Part shown: piece by piece, positions 49,432 through 61,540 of the stretch
How positions within the stretch are numbered: the stretch's first letter is position 1
Layout: each line of letters opens with the position of its first letter
Assembly (NCBI GenBank): GCA_003254925.1
Contig: QANZ01036439.1
Location: forward strand, 95,148 to 159,147
Direction: 5' to 3'
DNA from: Chamaecrista fasciculata
Lineage: Eukaryota; Streptophyta; Magnoliopsida; Fabales; Fabaceae
DNA: 64,000 bases
Notes under the pieces: generated by a model
Databases searched by the model: none
What the model was told of the DNA's origin: nothing
What the model saw: the letters and a program-made list of their open reading frames with translations, nothing else
Made by a program: the position numbers and the translations under genes

Positions 49432-50280
49432 TTTTTATTGGGAGAAAATCCGAACAACTGGTCACCCCCCACCACTGACTCACCTTCAGCAGAAAAAAGA
49501 AATATAGGCATAAAATCAGTTGAAGCACAACAACCAATTATTCAAGGAAAGCTAGCAAATTTTGAGCATGTAATTGGAAAAATGGAACTTGTATAAACAA
49601 CAAAACAATCACGTGACATGCATGAAATTGGGAAATAGAGAGAAGCAAACTGAAGCATGAACTTAACTCAAATCTAAACGCCCAGAAAGCTGTTTAACAA
49701 GGTGACAACTAACATCTATTTAAAAATGGAAATCTGAAAAAAAAAAAAAAAAAAAAANAAAAAAAAAAAAAAACAGATATGAGATATGTGTAGATGTAGC
49801 CAATGGAGAACTTTCAGATTCAATAATAAGAAAATGAAATCAGTATGCATCCCAATTGGATTCTTAATCCCGGGTTAATTCAATAGGGTATGTAAAAACG
49901 AGAACAGAGTGAGAAAACAATAGTAATCAGAGATAGAGCATACTCTAAGAAGAACCACATGAATAAGTTTATATAAACAGATACATAACAAACGGTTCTC
50001 CAGCTTCATTTGGTTATATATAAAGAAAAATACAAGAAAAGAGCTATAAAACGACAGAAAATGGAAACTGAAACGACAATTAGGAATGAAAAGCTACCTC
50101 ACAACATATCCGAAAAACGACGACGATTACTCAAATACGGTGGTGGAGCCACGATCTCGGCTCTCTAAACTTCAATGGCGGTGAGGAAGAGGAAATGGAG
50201 CGGGTGGTGGATAAGCGGCTTCAGAAGTTGAGGCATCGACAAAGCGAGAAGTTCGGATATATATATATATATATATATAC
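49432..50280 (-). promoter_or_regulatory. ADC synthase 5' region: probable leader intron and promoter
   Basis: - strand: a (TA)n tract at 50258-50279 could supply the TATA function. About 30-180 bases later the sequence TTGTGAG|GTAGCT at 50098 looks like a donor of a leader intron, whose acceptor probably lies between 49440 and 49490 just before the ATG. An A homopolymer with one N (49738-49773) sits in this intron. The transcript structure is inferred only. Confidence 0.45.
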
Positions 50281-51848
50281 ACACATCTATGGGTGGGACC
50301 CACAGTGGCAGAAAATGGATCTGCGAGAGTGGTAGAGAGAGAGAGAGAGAGAGTTTGGATTTGTCTGAATCTATAGACGGCGAAGGTGGTGGTGGTGGTG
50401 ATGATGGCGGTGGAAGGCGAAATCGCCGGTAACGGCTTTCTCTCCGATTTACAGGCGGCGACGTTACGGCTCTAATAACCGTTAAAGTTCCTTCTTTTGC
50501 GTTGTGGGCCCAACTTTACAAGCCCTTGTTTTTAAGGCCCAATTAATGCCACAGAGTATCTGTGTGAATCTCCCAAAAGTTTTTTTATTACAGTAAAATT
50601 AATTAAGTCAAGAAAAATCTTTTTTTTTTATAAGAAACTAACAAATAATATTTATATGAAAGCCAAACGGCACTTACAAATAATTAAATAAAGCAATAAT
50701 ATTTTTGGGTTTATGTTTGATCTGTTGTATCAGTTTCGAAATTCTCTAAAGAAAAATCTTTTTTTCAACTGTGCATTAATTTGTTTATAGCAATTAATTA
50801 AGTCCAGACAATATATTTTAAAAAAATCAAATGTTATTTCAAAAATATTCGTTAAAGTAATTTTTATCTTTATTAACATTCAAATTTGAAATATTATATT
50901 TAAAAACTCAATTATTTAATAATTATGTTAGACTTTCTTAATAATGGAGAGAATGTTTAGGACTAACCATTAATTTGACTCCAATTGACATTGGAGGGTC
51001 ACCTCCTCATCTCACATACATACATATGTATGTTGATATTTTGGTGGGAAAATTTGATTATTGTATCGTTGACTCGGTAAAAAGATAGCGGAAGAAAATA
51101 AGAAAATAATATCGGAATGGCCTCCATTAAAAGTTGCATGCGCCACTGAAATTGGAGGTGACACAATAGGTTTAGCGCATAGCAAAACTTAGTCTTATAC
51201 TGAATAGTTATTTTTCCTCAAATTTATTATTTGAATTATTTTCAGCCGTGGATTGGGTCTTGGAGATTTGCCATGCATAAAAATAAAACAAACTATATAT
51301 TGAAATAGGAAGATCCAAATTAAGCATTTAAAATATAAATTATTTGAAATTATGTAATCTTTAATCCAAATTCTACTTCATTTAAAATAGTTATTCTACT
51401 TGCAATAAAAAAAATTAATAGTATAGTTCTTTATTTTTCAGCAAAAATTCAACTCAACCACCATTAAAAGGTAAACTATATTTGTTTAGTTCAAAATAAA
51501 TTAGACTAAACATTGAAGAATTTTTTTTATAAAAGCCGCGGAATTTAATTTTGAAATACGGTTATATTAAAATTTTGATGAAAATCTTATTAATTTGAAA
51601 AACTATGAATGATGTAATATCAAAGAAACTTTTTTTATATTACAAAGTCATAGTCATTATTTTTCTTATTAAGTAGCTTATCTCTGTATTTAACATGATC
51701 AATGTTTTTTTGGTAAAGAACATGATCATGTTTAAAACATCAGAAGCTGCATGAAATATCAATTTTAAGGATAATAACATGATTAACAATATTACTTGTC
51801 CCATCATATATAGGCCCATAATTTATTGTTGTCAACTCATTTAATTAA
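50281..51848. other. Upstream intergenic DNA
   Basis: 50330-50490 is GC-richer, with (GA)n and (GGT)n tracts; it may be an alternative leader or promoter of ADC synthase. From 50500 to 51840 the DNA is AT-rich with no gene or recognisable element. Confidence 0.45.
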
Positions 51849-52884
51849 GGCCAAAGTCCTATTTTGGTCCCTCTGTTATGCTCATTGTTCCAAATAGGTC
51901 CCTCAGTTATTTTTCCTTCCATATTGGTCCCTCAGTTATCCAAAACTTGTCAAAGTTGGTCCCTCTAACGTTTTCCATCCATTTTTCCGTTAAAAAAAGA
52001 GGAAAAATAAACTTTCATCCCCAAAAGTTTTATTTTTATATTAAGGTCCTTTTATTTTTATAATAGGATCAAAACGTAAGGAAAAGAAGTAAATTAAGGT
52101 TTTAAGTGAATTTGCCCAAAAACACAAAATCTCTCTCACTCTCTCTCTCTCTCATTCTGAATCTGAATAATTTGCAATTTCGAATTGTTGGGGATTTTTC
52201 ACGATAATTTCGAGTCGCGTCTCTAGGACACTGTCCTGAAGAGATATTCCGGCTTCCCACGGATTAGAAACCGACACTCTCACAGGATTAAACGAAATCT
52301 TCCTCAATGTCACACAAAGAGGGACACAGAATAGCAAAAGGAATTTTAGAGACTCTGATACAAAAGAGAGAGGCTACTCATTATTTAGAAACTAGGGTTC
52401 TCATGTATATATAATAGGTCTAATAAAATATTCATTTAATTATAATAATTAATAAAATATTTATTAATTATAATAATAAATAAAATAATATAACAAAAAT
52501 AACCTCAACCCNTACAAAAATAAACAAATTTGATTATAATCAAAACATGATTATAATCAAAACAAATTCTAAAAAAAACGGAAACGAACTGACCCTTAGG
52601 TCCAACATTACAACGAGAACCCAGAATTAGGCTTTCGATCGGCACCCACTGTTCCTATTTCCGATCACGATACTGAAACGTCAGATCTTAATCACCAAAT
52701 TGAGGCCGATGCACTTGGTGTGGATTTTCCGAACAAGTTGGTTTTGAACGATAAGGATGGATGAGGAGATAATGATGAGAAAAATGTTTATTTTGATGGC
52801 AGTGTATGTAATGAAGCTGGTGTTGTAGAATCTGAAAAGGGAGATGGGTGGGGGGAAGATGACGGTGATTGGAATGGAAGGTGG

Positions 52885-52941
<57 letters not shown>

Positions 52942-53220
52942 GTATTTTTAGACAAATTCACTTAAAATCTTAATTTACTTCTTTTCCTTACGTTCTGATC
53001 CTATTATAAAAAGAAAAAGAACTTAATATAAGAAAATAAAACTTTTGAGGATGAAAGTTTATTTTTCCTCTTTTTTTAACGGAAAAATGGATGGAAAACG
53101 TTAGAGTGACCAACTTTGACAAGTTTAGGATAACTGAGGGACCAATATAGAACGAAAAATAACTGAGGGACCTATTTGGAACAATGAACATAACAGAGGG
53201 ACCAAAATAGGACTTTAGCC
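51849..53220. mobile_element. Long-TIR Mutator-like element (Pack-MULE type), 1372 bp
   Basis: Ends GGCCAAAGTCCTATTTTGG and (complement) GGCTAAAGTCCTATTTTGG; exact 9-bp target duplication TTTAATTAA (51840-51848 and 53221-53229). The inverted arms are about 280 bp with GGTCCCTC phrases. The interior holds an exon-like fragment, an LTR-like piece (TGTTGGGG at about 52189 to CCAACA at about 52608, no target duplication found) and a (GA)n tract at 52893-52936. One N at 52512. Confidence 0.93.
52630..52890 (+). pseudogene. Captured acidic gene fragment inside the Mutator-like element
   Basis: A frame beginning at 52630 reads SAPTVPISDHDTETSDL, EADALGVDFPNKLVLNDKDG, then an in-frame TGA at 52762-52764, then continues DEKNVYFDGSVCNEAGVVE and GWGEDDGDWNG. 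The acidic, Trp-Gly-Asp-rich end looks like genuine coding sequence. The parent gene is not recognised; the stop makes it a broken fragment. Confidence 0.55.
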
Positions 53221-53664
53221 TTTAATTAATTAATAATGTTTGGTTAAACTTAAGAGTCAATTCTCCTCAAATTTTTTTCTTTAATCAACGACTCTTTCAT
53301 CATGTTTTTCTTTCCTTAATTATTCCATTATCTCAAAGGTTAATATTTCAGCCACCAATCTACCATGCTTGCGTAAATGACAAGGATACAACTATAAACT
53401 AATGAGAAATATAATTAAACCAGAAGAGAATGTTACAAAAGTTCAAACATTAATACTTAGAAATTAGGTAAACATTGATTTTGTTAATTTACTATATATA
53501 TATAGATAAAAGGATAATAGTGTTAGGTGAAAAGTTATAAGAATCGTCTCACAATTGGTTTGACTAAAGTTATAATTTATCTGGCCTTTTGCTTGCCTTT
53601 TTCTCTTATTAATTTAAATCTATTATATTTGTGCAAATTACATAATGTTTTATTAAAAAAATAA

Positions 53665-53960
53665 GGTCAAAGTGCAAGTTTGGTTATATATTTTTTGGTC
53701 AGTTCTCAATTTAGTTATGTATATTTTTTTATTACACTTTTGGTCTCATATCTTTGAAAAAGATCCTAATTCGATCTCATATAACTTTTGATTCCATATT
53801 TTTTGGTCAAATTGGATAATTAGTCACATATTTTTACATAAATTTTTATCGTTAGTTTCACCTGACCCAAAGATATGAAACTGAAAATGTAATAAAAAAA
53901 TATACATGACTAAATTGAGACCTCAACAAAAAAATATGGGACCAAATTTACATTTTAGCC
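53665..53960. mobile_element. Mutator-type MITE, 296 bp
   Basis: Inverted repeat throughout: GGTCAAAGTGCAAGTTTGG... and (complement) GGCTAAAATGTAAATTTGG.... Resembles 38350-39041. Flanks are A-rich, so the target duplication is unclear. Confidence 0.7.
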
Positions 53961-54275
53961 AAAAAAACATAATCACCAATTTTATAGAAGTAACCGCATA
54001 TTCTATTTTATAATACAAATACTTATAAATAATTAGTTGTATTTTTAATTAAATTTATCATTTATTAGTTTTATTTTATCAATTCACTCTTAACTATAAA
54101 TAATAATGGTTGTAGCTTAGATATCACATGAGAGATTGTTGAAAGGTGCATAGCATGATCAAAATGGAGCCACTGAATAGTTTGTTACTTTTTGGTATTA
54201 CTTTTGCTACAAAGAAATTATAAGTAAACCTGTATATTTAAATTATAGCACATTTTTGGCCAAAATATATATATA

Positions 54276-54613
54276 CTAGAGGGTTTGTGTGCTTTAATAG
54301 ACACGCAAATATGTATGTAAAATATAAAATTATTTAAAAATAATTTGTTAAGAGAGAATATCACATGGTACCAAAGTGCCACTTTTTAAATCACTGGGTA
54401 CTAAAGTAAAATATGACCAAACTATAGGGTACCAAAGTGTAATTTACCTTTTTTATGGAGCTTAAAATATTAATGAAAATCAAAGTAACTTGTATGGGGT
54501 GAGACTTGAGAGAACGTGGGCTAGAAGAAAGTGGGTGATTTCTTTTTCTTTTTTAATTTTTTAATTCAATTATTTTGACCAACCATAAAGGGGTGGAGCC
54601 ATATAATATAAGA
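54276..54613 (-). mobile_element. Short non-autonomous Helitron A
   Basis: - strand: 5' end TCTTATATTATATGGCTCC; 3' end with an imperfect hairpin (TTTGCGTGTC...GCACACAAA) followed by CTAG, next base T. Family knowledge: Helitrons start TC, end hairpin plus CTRR and insert between A and T without target duplication. Inside, at 54362-54447, sits an arm fragment of the 12356-12934 MITE family. Confidence 0.8.
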
Positions 54614-55003
54614 CTAGGGACTTGGCATGCCCTAACGGGCACGCCAATATGCATGTAACGTTTGAATTGATTTAAAGTTGAAGATTATATTAAATTTTTA
54701 TATTGATAAAAGAGTAAGTTTAGGACCAATTTGAGAAATTATACAAATATGTAAGACTTATCTAAAATAAATAAAATATTTAGGACCAATTTGAAATTAC
54801 CTCATATGGGAGAGTGAGTGGAGAGAGAGTGGTGACATTTTTTAATTTTTAATTGTTTTTTGCATTTTTTTAATTCATTTATTTTTTTAAAGAAGTGGGA
54901 GGAGTGAGTGGGGAGAGAGTGGTGATTTTATTTTCTTTTTTAATTTTTTAATTCACTATTTTTGACCAACCATAAGGGGTGGAGCCATATAATATAGTAT
55001 AGA
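54614..55003 (-). mobile_element. Short non-autonomous Helitron B, abutting A head to tail
   Basis: - strand: 5' end TCTATACTATATTATATGG preceded by A; 3' end with an 11-bp hairpin (TTGGCGTGCCC / GGGCATGCCAA) then GTCCCTAG directly followed by the TC start of Helitron A. Shares its 5' region (GGCTCCACCCCTTATGGTTGG) with A. Confidence 0.82.
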
Positions 55004-57270
55004 TATAGATATTGATATAGATATAGATAAGATAAGATATATACAACATTCAATATTAAAAGTACTATTATCTTTATTGTTATTTGACCTAAGAATTTGT
55101 CAAACAAAAATAAACATAGACTTGGATTTCCAAAAGTTATAAATTTATTAAAATTTGTAGAGTTATCTTAATTTTTATAAATTAAGATACATGATTTTTG
55201 TGTTGATAAAATTCTAATGTAACAAATGGCATAGCAAACTATGAATCATTGAAACATAATGTCAGAAACTTCATGAAAGTTTCAACTGTATAGAATATGT
55301 TTCCAACAAATATCATATTACTTAATTCCACTAGTACAACTACAGTAAGATTTGATACTTTTGGACAAATGAAATATAAAATATTTTTCTGAATTATAAT
55401 TAACTTTCAGAAAAAATATATATATCTTAGCCTAAAATAACAAGAAATCAAACTACAGAAAAGGCATAAGGGAAAATTAGAATGTGTAAATGTATAAACT
55501 ATAAAGTACATACCAAGGAAAAAAAAAAAAGACCCAGATTTGGGCCAATATGACTACTCTTGATTTGACAATATTCAAGTTCACAACTTGTGGGTTTTTT
55601 GAATGCTAAGCCCAGTTTGATTGTTGAATGCTCAAAATATCGCGATTGGATCCTCTAAAGTTTTTTTTCAAGCATTTTTTGTGGAGTTAGAGTAAAATTT
55701 AGATTTCATGAAAAAAATATATATATAAAAAACATATTTTATCTTTCTCTCTCTTCTTTTCTCTTCCTTTATCTCTCATATTCTACCAGAAATGTAGAGA
55801 AAGAAACTCTAGAGGATTCATTTCCCAAAATATCAATAATATTCATAGGTTGGTGAAGAGATTCAGTTTAATTATATTTTATATCTCAATATAATATACA
55901 AGTGTATATAACAGTTATATAAATATTAATTTTAATTTTACAATTATAAAAATTTAGTATTATATAAAAGATTTTATTTCGTTCTATTTTATACTAATGA
56001 AATATTCAACTTTTTTATAATTTTTTGTTATTGTTTTTCATTTTAATTTTAATATATTATAATAAAAGTAATCTGAAATTTTTTATTTGAGATAAACTAA
56101 TAAAGTATTGAGAGGTAGCTGTTTAACTTCTTTTAAATATTTTCACTTTATTTTAACATCTAATGTAAAAATATATTTTATCTGAAGAAGACTCTACAGA
56201 AACTCGAAAAATTATATAATATAGTATAAATAATTAATAATTATATATATAACATGGTGGGCTTCCAAAAATTTCAAACCCAGTCTTTTTTTTGATAAAC
56301 AAACCCAGTCTATTTTAGATATAAACTTTTCACATAAGATCCTATATTTCTTTGAATTTTTGTTTTTACTTTTTCGTCTCATATTCAACTTAATCTGTTT
56401 GGCAAAAATAAAAACATCTAAGTGATTAAATTAAAGCTTTGAAACTCATTATCAAATCTTACCTTAAAAAAAGATGTAGATTTTCTGCTATGTTATTTTT
56501 AGCTTTTATTTTTCAAGCTAAATAGCAACAAATAATGACATAGAGATAATTGTATATATTAGCCTTATAAATATAGAGAGAGATTATAATTTATAATACT
56601 TTTCTCTTAGTCTAGAAATAAAAAATATAATACTTTATCTATATGATCCATAAGTAGAAGTCAGTGGTTAATTGATATATAGTTTCAAGTTTGGAAGAGA
56701 GTTGGATTTAATTTATTATATTTGGGAAAAATGATTTGACCAAAAACCACAAAAGGTTTTAACTTTGCAATGAGAGTGACTTTAGACATCAAATCAAAAC
56801 AAATTAACAAAGAAATCCCATAAAAAAATAACAAAGAAATGAAATTAATTAAATGAAGAAGAATTTGGGAGTGCCCCGAGATTAGCTCCTAATTAATTTA
56901 GGTTTGATGATTGTTTTCAAGTTTCTACACTTTGGACACTTCATGGTCGGCAAGTCTACTTCACTGACTTGACTACACGTGCAAGTGTACGTGCAACACC
57001 ATGGCCCATCACTACTACATTTTATTATTACTACAAATAATGATTTTAAAAATAAATTTTAAATTTTAAATTGATTCTAACTATTTTATTTATTTTAAAT
57101 TAATTTTATTTCAAATTTACTCTTGGACGGGAGTTAATTTTGTTTATCGATAATTTTAATCCGGTAGAAAAATAATTTCAAACTGATTGTATTTAAATTT
57201 GAAATAAAAATAATATGACCAACTTCATTAGTTCAGTATGAAATAAATCACCTAATATTTTCATGACTTA
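55004..57270. other. AT-rich intergenic DNA
   Basis: About 2.3 kb with (GATATA)n-like tracts at 55000-55045 and many TA runs. No coding exon or bounded element is recognised. Confidence 0.5.
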
Positions 57271-57279
57271 ATTTAATTT

Positions 57280-58128
57280 GGCTTAAGTGCAATTTTGGTC
57301 CCATAACTATGACAAAGGTTTCATTTTGGTCCATAACTTTTTTTGTTGCAATTTTGGTCTCATAACTATGACAAAGGTTTCATTTTGGTCCCATAACTTT
57401 TTTTGTTGCAATTTTGGTCCCATAACTATGACAAAGGTTTCATTTTAGTCCCATAACTTTTTTTGTTGCAATTTTGGTCTCATAACTTCTCAAAAGGTTC
57501 CACTGTTAGTCCCTTGGTGAATTCCATCCATATTTAGCCGTTAAGTATGACGTGGCATAGTAACTAGGATCATGATGTGGCAAAATAAGATGAAGTGGAC
57601 TGAAATAGGAACTATATGCAACATATTAAAACTTATCTATACCCAACCACCATATATACAAAGAGTGGTACTGACAGGGACCAATCTGGTGGGGAAGAAG
57701 AGACTTCAAGCAGAAGGCACCAACGAAGTTGATGGGATCCTCAGCTAGAGTCAAACGACCAAAGCGGCGGCGACGGCAAATCAGGAAGCGGAACGAGGAA
57801 GAGGAAGTCTCGTTGGGCTGACGAGGAAGAGGAAGGACCACTCTTTGTATATATTGTGGTTGGGTATAGATAAGTTTTAATATGTTGCATATAGATTCCT
57901 ATTTCATCTTATTTTGTCACATCATGATCCTAGTCACTATGCCACGTCATACTTAACGGCTAAATATGGATGGAATTCACCAAGGGACTAACGGTGGAAC
58001 CTTTGTCATAGTTATGGGACCAAAATTGCAACACAAAAAGTTATGGGACCAAATGAAACCTTTGTCATAGTTATGGGACCAAAATGAAACTTTTGTCATA
58101 GTTATGGGACCAAAATTGCACTTAAGCC
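57280..58128. mobile_element. Long-TIR Mutator-like element, 849 bp
   Basis: Ends GGCTTAAGTGCAATTTTGG, the same family as 29458-30619. Exact 9-bp target duplication ATTTAATTT (57271-57279 and 58129-58137). The left arm contains about three units of a 59-bp minisatellite (57300-57480, CATAACTATGACAAAGG...TTGTTGCAATTTTGG). A GC-rich core at 57745-57845 encodes an Arg/Lys then Glu-rich stretch with an early stop and is probably captured sequence. Confidence 0.95.
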
Positions 58129-58137
58129 ATTTAATTT

Positions 58138-59031
58138 TGTTTGTTGACAATTCCAATAAAATAAATATAGAAATGAAAAAAAAAAACAACTCTTGGTTAG
58201 TTTTAAACTTTGTCATATTCAAACTTGAAACAAGATGAATATGATTAGGGATGACAACAGATAAAGTACTCGATTATTTTATCATTATCTGCATGTGTAT
58301 CTGTTTATCTTATTCAATACATGTACCTTACGTATATTTGAAAAATTAGTATTTATATCAAACGGATACTCAAAATATTTAAAATATCATCAATCCCTCA
58401 TAAATATATGATAGGATATCCTACTTCAATAATTTCAAAATCATATATCCTACTTCAATAATCTCAAATGTATTTTCTATCTCTGATATCAATATCCATT
58501 TACTAAAATAAATTAAGATAATAATATATATAACATTAAATAATAGAATATTTAAATCTTTTTACATTTTATTACTTAAATAATGTAATAATAGAATTTA
58601 AAATTATACGTTAAAATGTACAATCAGTTTTACAAAGAATTACAAAGATCGTTCACGTTAAAAAGATCGTTAAAATGTTTTTAAGAATTACAATTTTACA
58701 AAGATCGTTCATGCACTTTACCACCTTCTAACTTCTAAGAGTTAAAATCAACCTTAAAATGTACAATTCTAATTATCCAAGAGGTAAAACATAAGTCCAT
58801 AATGAAACACCAATCATTTTCGAAATCTTGTCTTATCACTAAGGTAAAATAAGCAATTTTTAAAGTGAGAGAGGACCAAGGGTTACATTTTAATTAATCA
58901 ATTATATATCTCTGTAGAACAAAATATTGATTGCAAAAAATTAAGCTANATAATTTTCCTCTTATTATTAATTTTGTACTATAGTTTTAAAATGTGGACG
59001 ACCAGAAAGGGGTGGAGCCATATAATATAAG
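58138..59031. other. AT-rich spacer ending in a Helitron-like 5' terminus
   Basis: Featureless to about 58980. Then GGGGTGGAGCCATATAATAT up to 59032 is, in complement, the TC-start terminus of Helitrons A/B preceded by A. No matching 3' hairpin/CTRR end was located, so only an end fragment is claimed. From 59108 a GTGTCGTGTC-rich patch is the dispersed GACACG repeat seen near 9520. Confidence 0.5.
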
Positions 59032-59381
59032 ATATTATGAATAGATATTGTAATTTTTAAAGTTTTCATCAAAACTTATGAATTTTTAATCATTAATATA
59101 TATAAATATATGTCGCGTCGTGTCGTGTCATCTTAAAAATTTGGCGTGTCCATGTCCGTGTCGTGTCTCGTGTTCATATCAATGTCCATGGTTCATAGAT
59201 ATATATTGTTAGAATTTAAAGTATCTCAATAATCATTTATAAGTCAATGAGACATCCCTCCAAAATCTCTAAACCCTAAAGTCTTTCACAAAAGGCTGAT
59301 CTCCTTAGTCACTACTAAGTACTTCAAAATCTTAATTCATAAGAATTATTTAACCTAAGCCTATTAGATTAATAGGCCCAA

Positions 59382-59928
59382 GCTCTCTCAGGAAGCCGCT
59401 CGCGCTCCTCTCACCCTTTGTTTTTCTGCGTTGGTTAATATTCAGTTTCTATCATCTTTTTCTTCAATCAATTGAAGAAAACAATTTTGATTAATCGAAA
59501 TTGCTCTCTTCTTATCATTATTGTTCTACTCTTTTTGTTATTAGATATATTTATTTTTTTTCATTAGAAGATATTATTGTTCCTAATTGTTCTTCTCTTC
59601 TTGTGTATATGAGAGATATAACTACTCGCTCCCTCTTTGAGTGTATGAGAGAAATTACTTCAATTGAGTTTGTATGTTCAACTTTGATGAAGATTGTTCG
59701 CCGACGTCTTGTTGGTTACCGATTGGTGATCGTTTCTGCTTTTAGCATATCTTCTTACCTTCCATCAATTTGGCTGACAAAGGCAGTTTTCGAAAGATGT
59801 GCCTTATTGGTCGGGTTTCTGTACCTGAATCCTCTTCTCTTGATTTCTTAGTATATCCAGGATTCTTCTATGGCATCAGACTCTTCAGAAGTTAGTTGTT
59901 TCTCTCTTCTTGTAATGTTAAAAAAAAA
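59382..59928 (+). mobile_element. Retro-insertion with poly-A tail and 16-bp target duplication
   Basis: Flanked by AGATTAATAGGCCCAA (59366-59381 and 59929-59944). The 3' end is TTGTAATGTT plus an A run at 59920-59928. Body 547 bp, with a GC-rich start (AAGCCGCTCGCGCTCC) and a 116-codon frame (59501-59851) matching no protein I know. The structure is that of L1-type reverse transcription: a 5'-truncated LINE, a non-autonomous LINE derivative, or a retrocopy of a host transcript. Confidence 0.8.
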
Positions 59929-60364
59929 AGATTAATAGGCCCAAATATTTAATTTTTTATCTTATTAATACTTGTCTCAAAGAATAATAATGAAATGAAT
60001 ACATATTACGTAAAAGATTATAAAATTTTCCTTGACTTGAATTCAACAAAAAAACGTAATTTTCCAATGTCCCTTCATTGTATGTATGCTTCACATGGAT
60101 CCAAAGCTTCCTAATTGGATAACTAATTAGATTAATCTTAAATGAAGAGGTTGATTTTTTCAGTCATTTGCACAGGCTTTTTCACCTCACTCAATTAATC
60201 ATCCAAGTTTGCATTAGATTAATCATCCAAGTTTGAATTAGAATATCGCCTTTTTGTACTTTAGTGACGTTAAATTAAATTCAAACTTTATTGCACCGAA
60301 AAATGTTTTTCAAAGCTGTCTTAATCCTGTTTTGATAATATTGGGAAAAGATCAATATAATAAA

Positions 60365-60722
60365 CCAGAGGGATTTACCTGCTTTAAAAGGGTGCAAATA
60401 TACCAATAAAGTTTTAAAAAAATAATATTAAAAATTATATAAATTGGTATGAGTCAAAAAGTAGAAGAATGAAAAGAAATTAATCCAATAATAAAAATAA
60501 AAGATCATATTCTTTTAAAAAAATCGTTACTTATGTGTATAAGTGAAAATTGATCATGGCCTCATGGAGTCATGGGTGGAAATGTGGGTTTCTAAAGTTG
60601 GGGTGATATTTTTATTTTTTATATATATTTGCTTGTAATATATTAAGTAAATATTATTTTATACTGTAATTTTAAAAGACCGACTACTAAAAAAACCCCC
60701 AAGACATATATAATAGTATAGA
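60365..60722 (-). mobile_element. Short non-autonomous Helitron C
   Basis: - strand: 5' end TCTATACTATTATATATG preceded by A; 3' end with a weak hairpin (ATTTGCACC...GCAGGTAAAT) then CCCTCTGG followed by T (fits CTRR-T). 358 bp, related at its 3' end to Helitron A. Confidence 0.65.
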
Positions 60723-60990
60723 TGTTAAAATGCAAATTTAATCTTTTATCTTTGGGTCATATTACAAATCAAGCTTTTATCTTTGTCTTTGTAGATTTGG
60801 TCTCCTATCTTTTGTTCATATTACAAATCAAGCCCTTACTTTTTTTTGTTATAGATTTGGTCTTATATCTTTTGGTTAGGTTACAAATTTAGTCTCATAC
60901 CTTTTTAAAAAGATTCACCATTAGTCCCACCCTATAAGTGTGATGTGGATAGTTGAAACATATAGTTTCAAAATTGTAGCATTTAAATTT

Positions 60991-61531
60991 TGGTTAAAGG
61001 TTCATTTTGGTCCCAAATGTATGTCTTAATGTTCAATTTGGTCCATTGTGTTTGAAAATGTTCACATTGGTTCTAAATGCTGACGAAATGTTTCATTTTG
61101 GTCCCAAATTATTAAATATGACTCGTTTCAAGTTCAAACATGATGAATTTAAAGTTATGTATTGTTCTCAAACAGTACTTTCTCAATCTAGTTGTGTCGT
61201 CAGCAAACGAGGTCAAATCGATCCTAAAAGTATACCTTTCATTTCATGGTCAAACAAGAAAAATTGATTATATCTCTCTCGTTTCAAATTTGAATGCGAC
61301 GAATTCAGATCTACGAGTTTCCCTTAACAAGTCCTTTGAACTTGAAATGAGAGACGAGAGAAATATGACCAAATTTAATAATTTGCGACCAAAATAAAAT
61401 ATTTTACCAATATTTAGGTCCACGATGAAACATGTTGCTAACATTTAGGACCAATTTGAATATTTTGAAACATAATGGACCAAAATAAATTTTAGGGCAT
61501 ACATTTAGGACCAAAATGACCCTTTGACACC
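60991..61531. mobile_element. Mutator-type MITE, 541 bp
   Basis: Ends GGTTAAAGGTTCATTTTGG and (complement) GGTGTCAAAGGGTCATTTTGG. Flanks TTTAAATTT / TTTAAACTT match at 8 of 9 bases. The interior carries a unit of the TCTCTC...TTCAAATTTGAATGCGACGA repeat. Confidence 0.75.
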
Positions 61532-61540
61532 TTTAAACTT

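Noticed and set aside
52189..52608. Solo LTR nested within the Mutator-like element
   Set aside because: Ends look LTR-like (TGTTGG...CCAACA) but no 5-bp target duplication is present; kept only as a remark.
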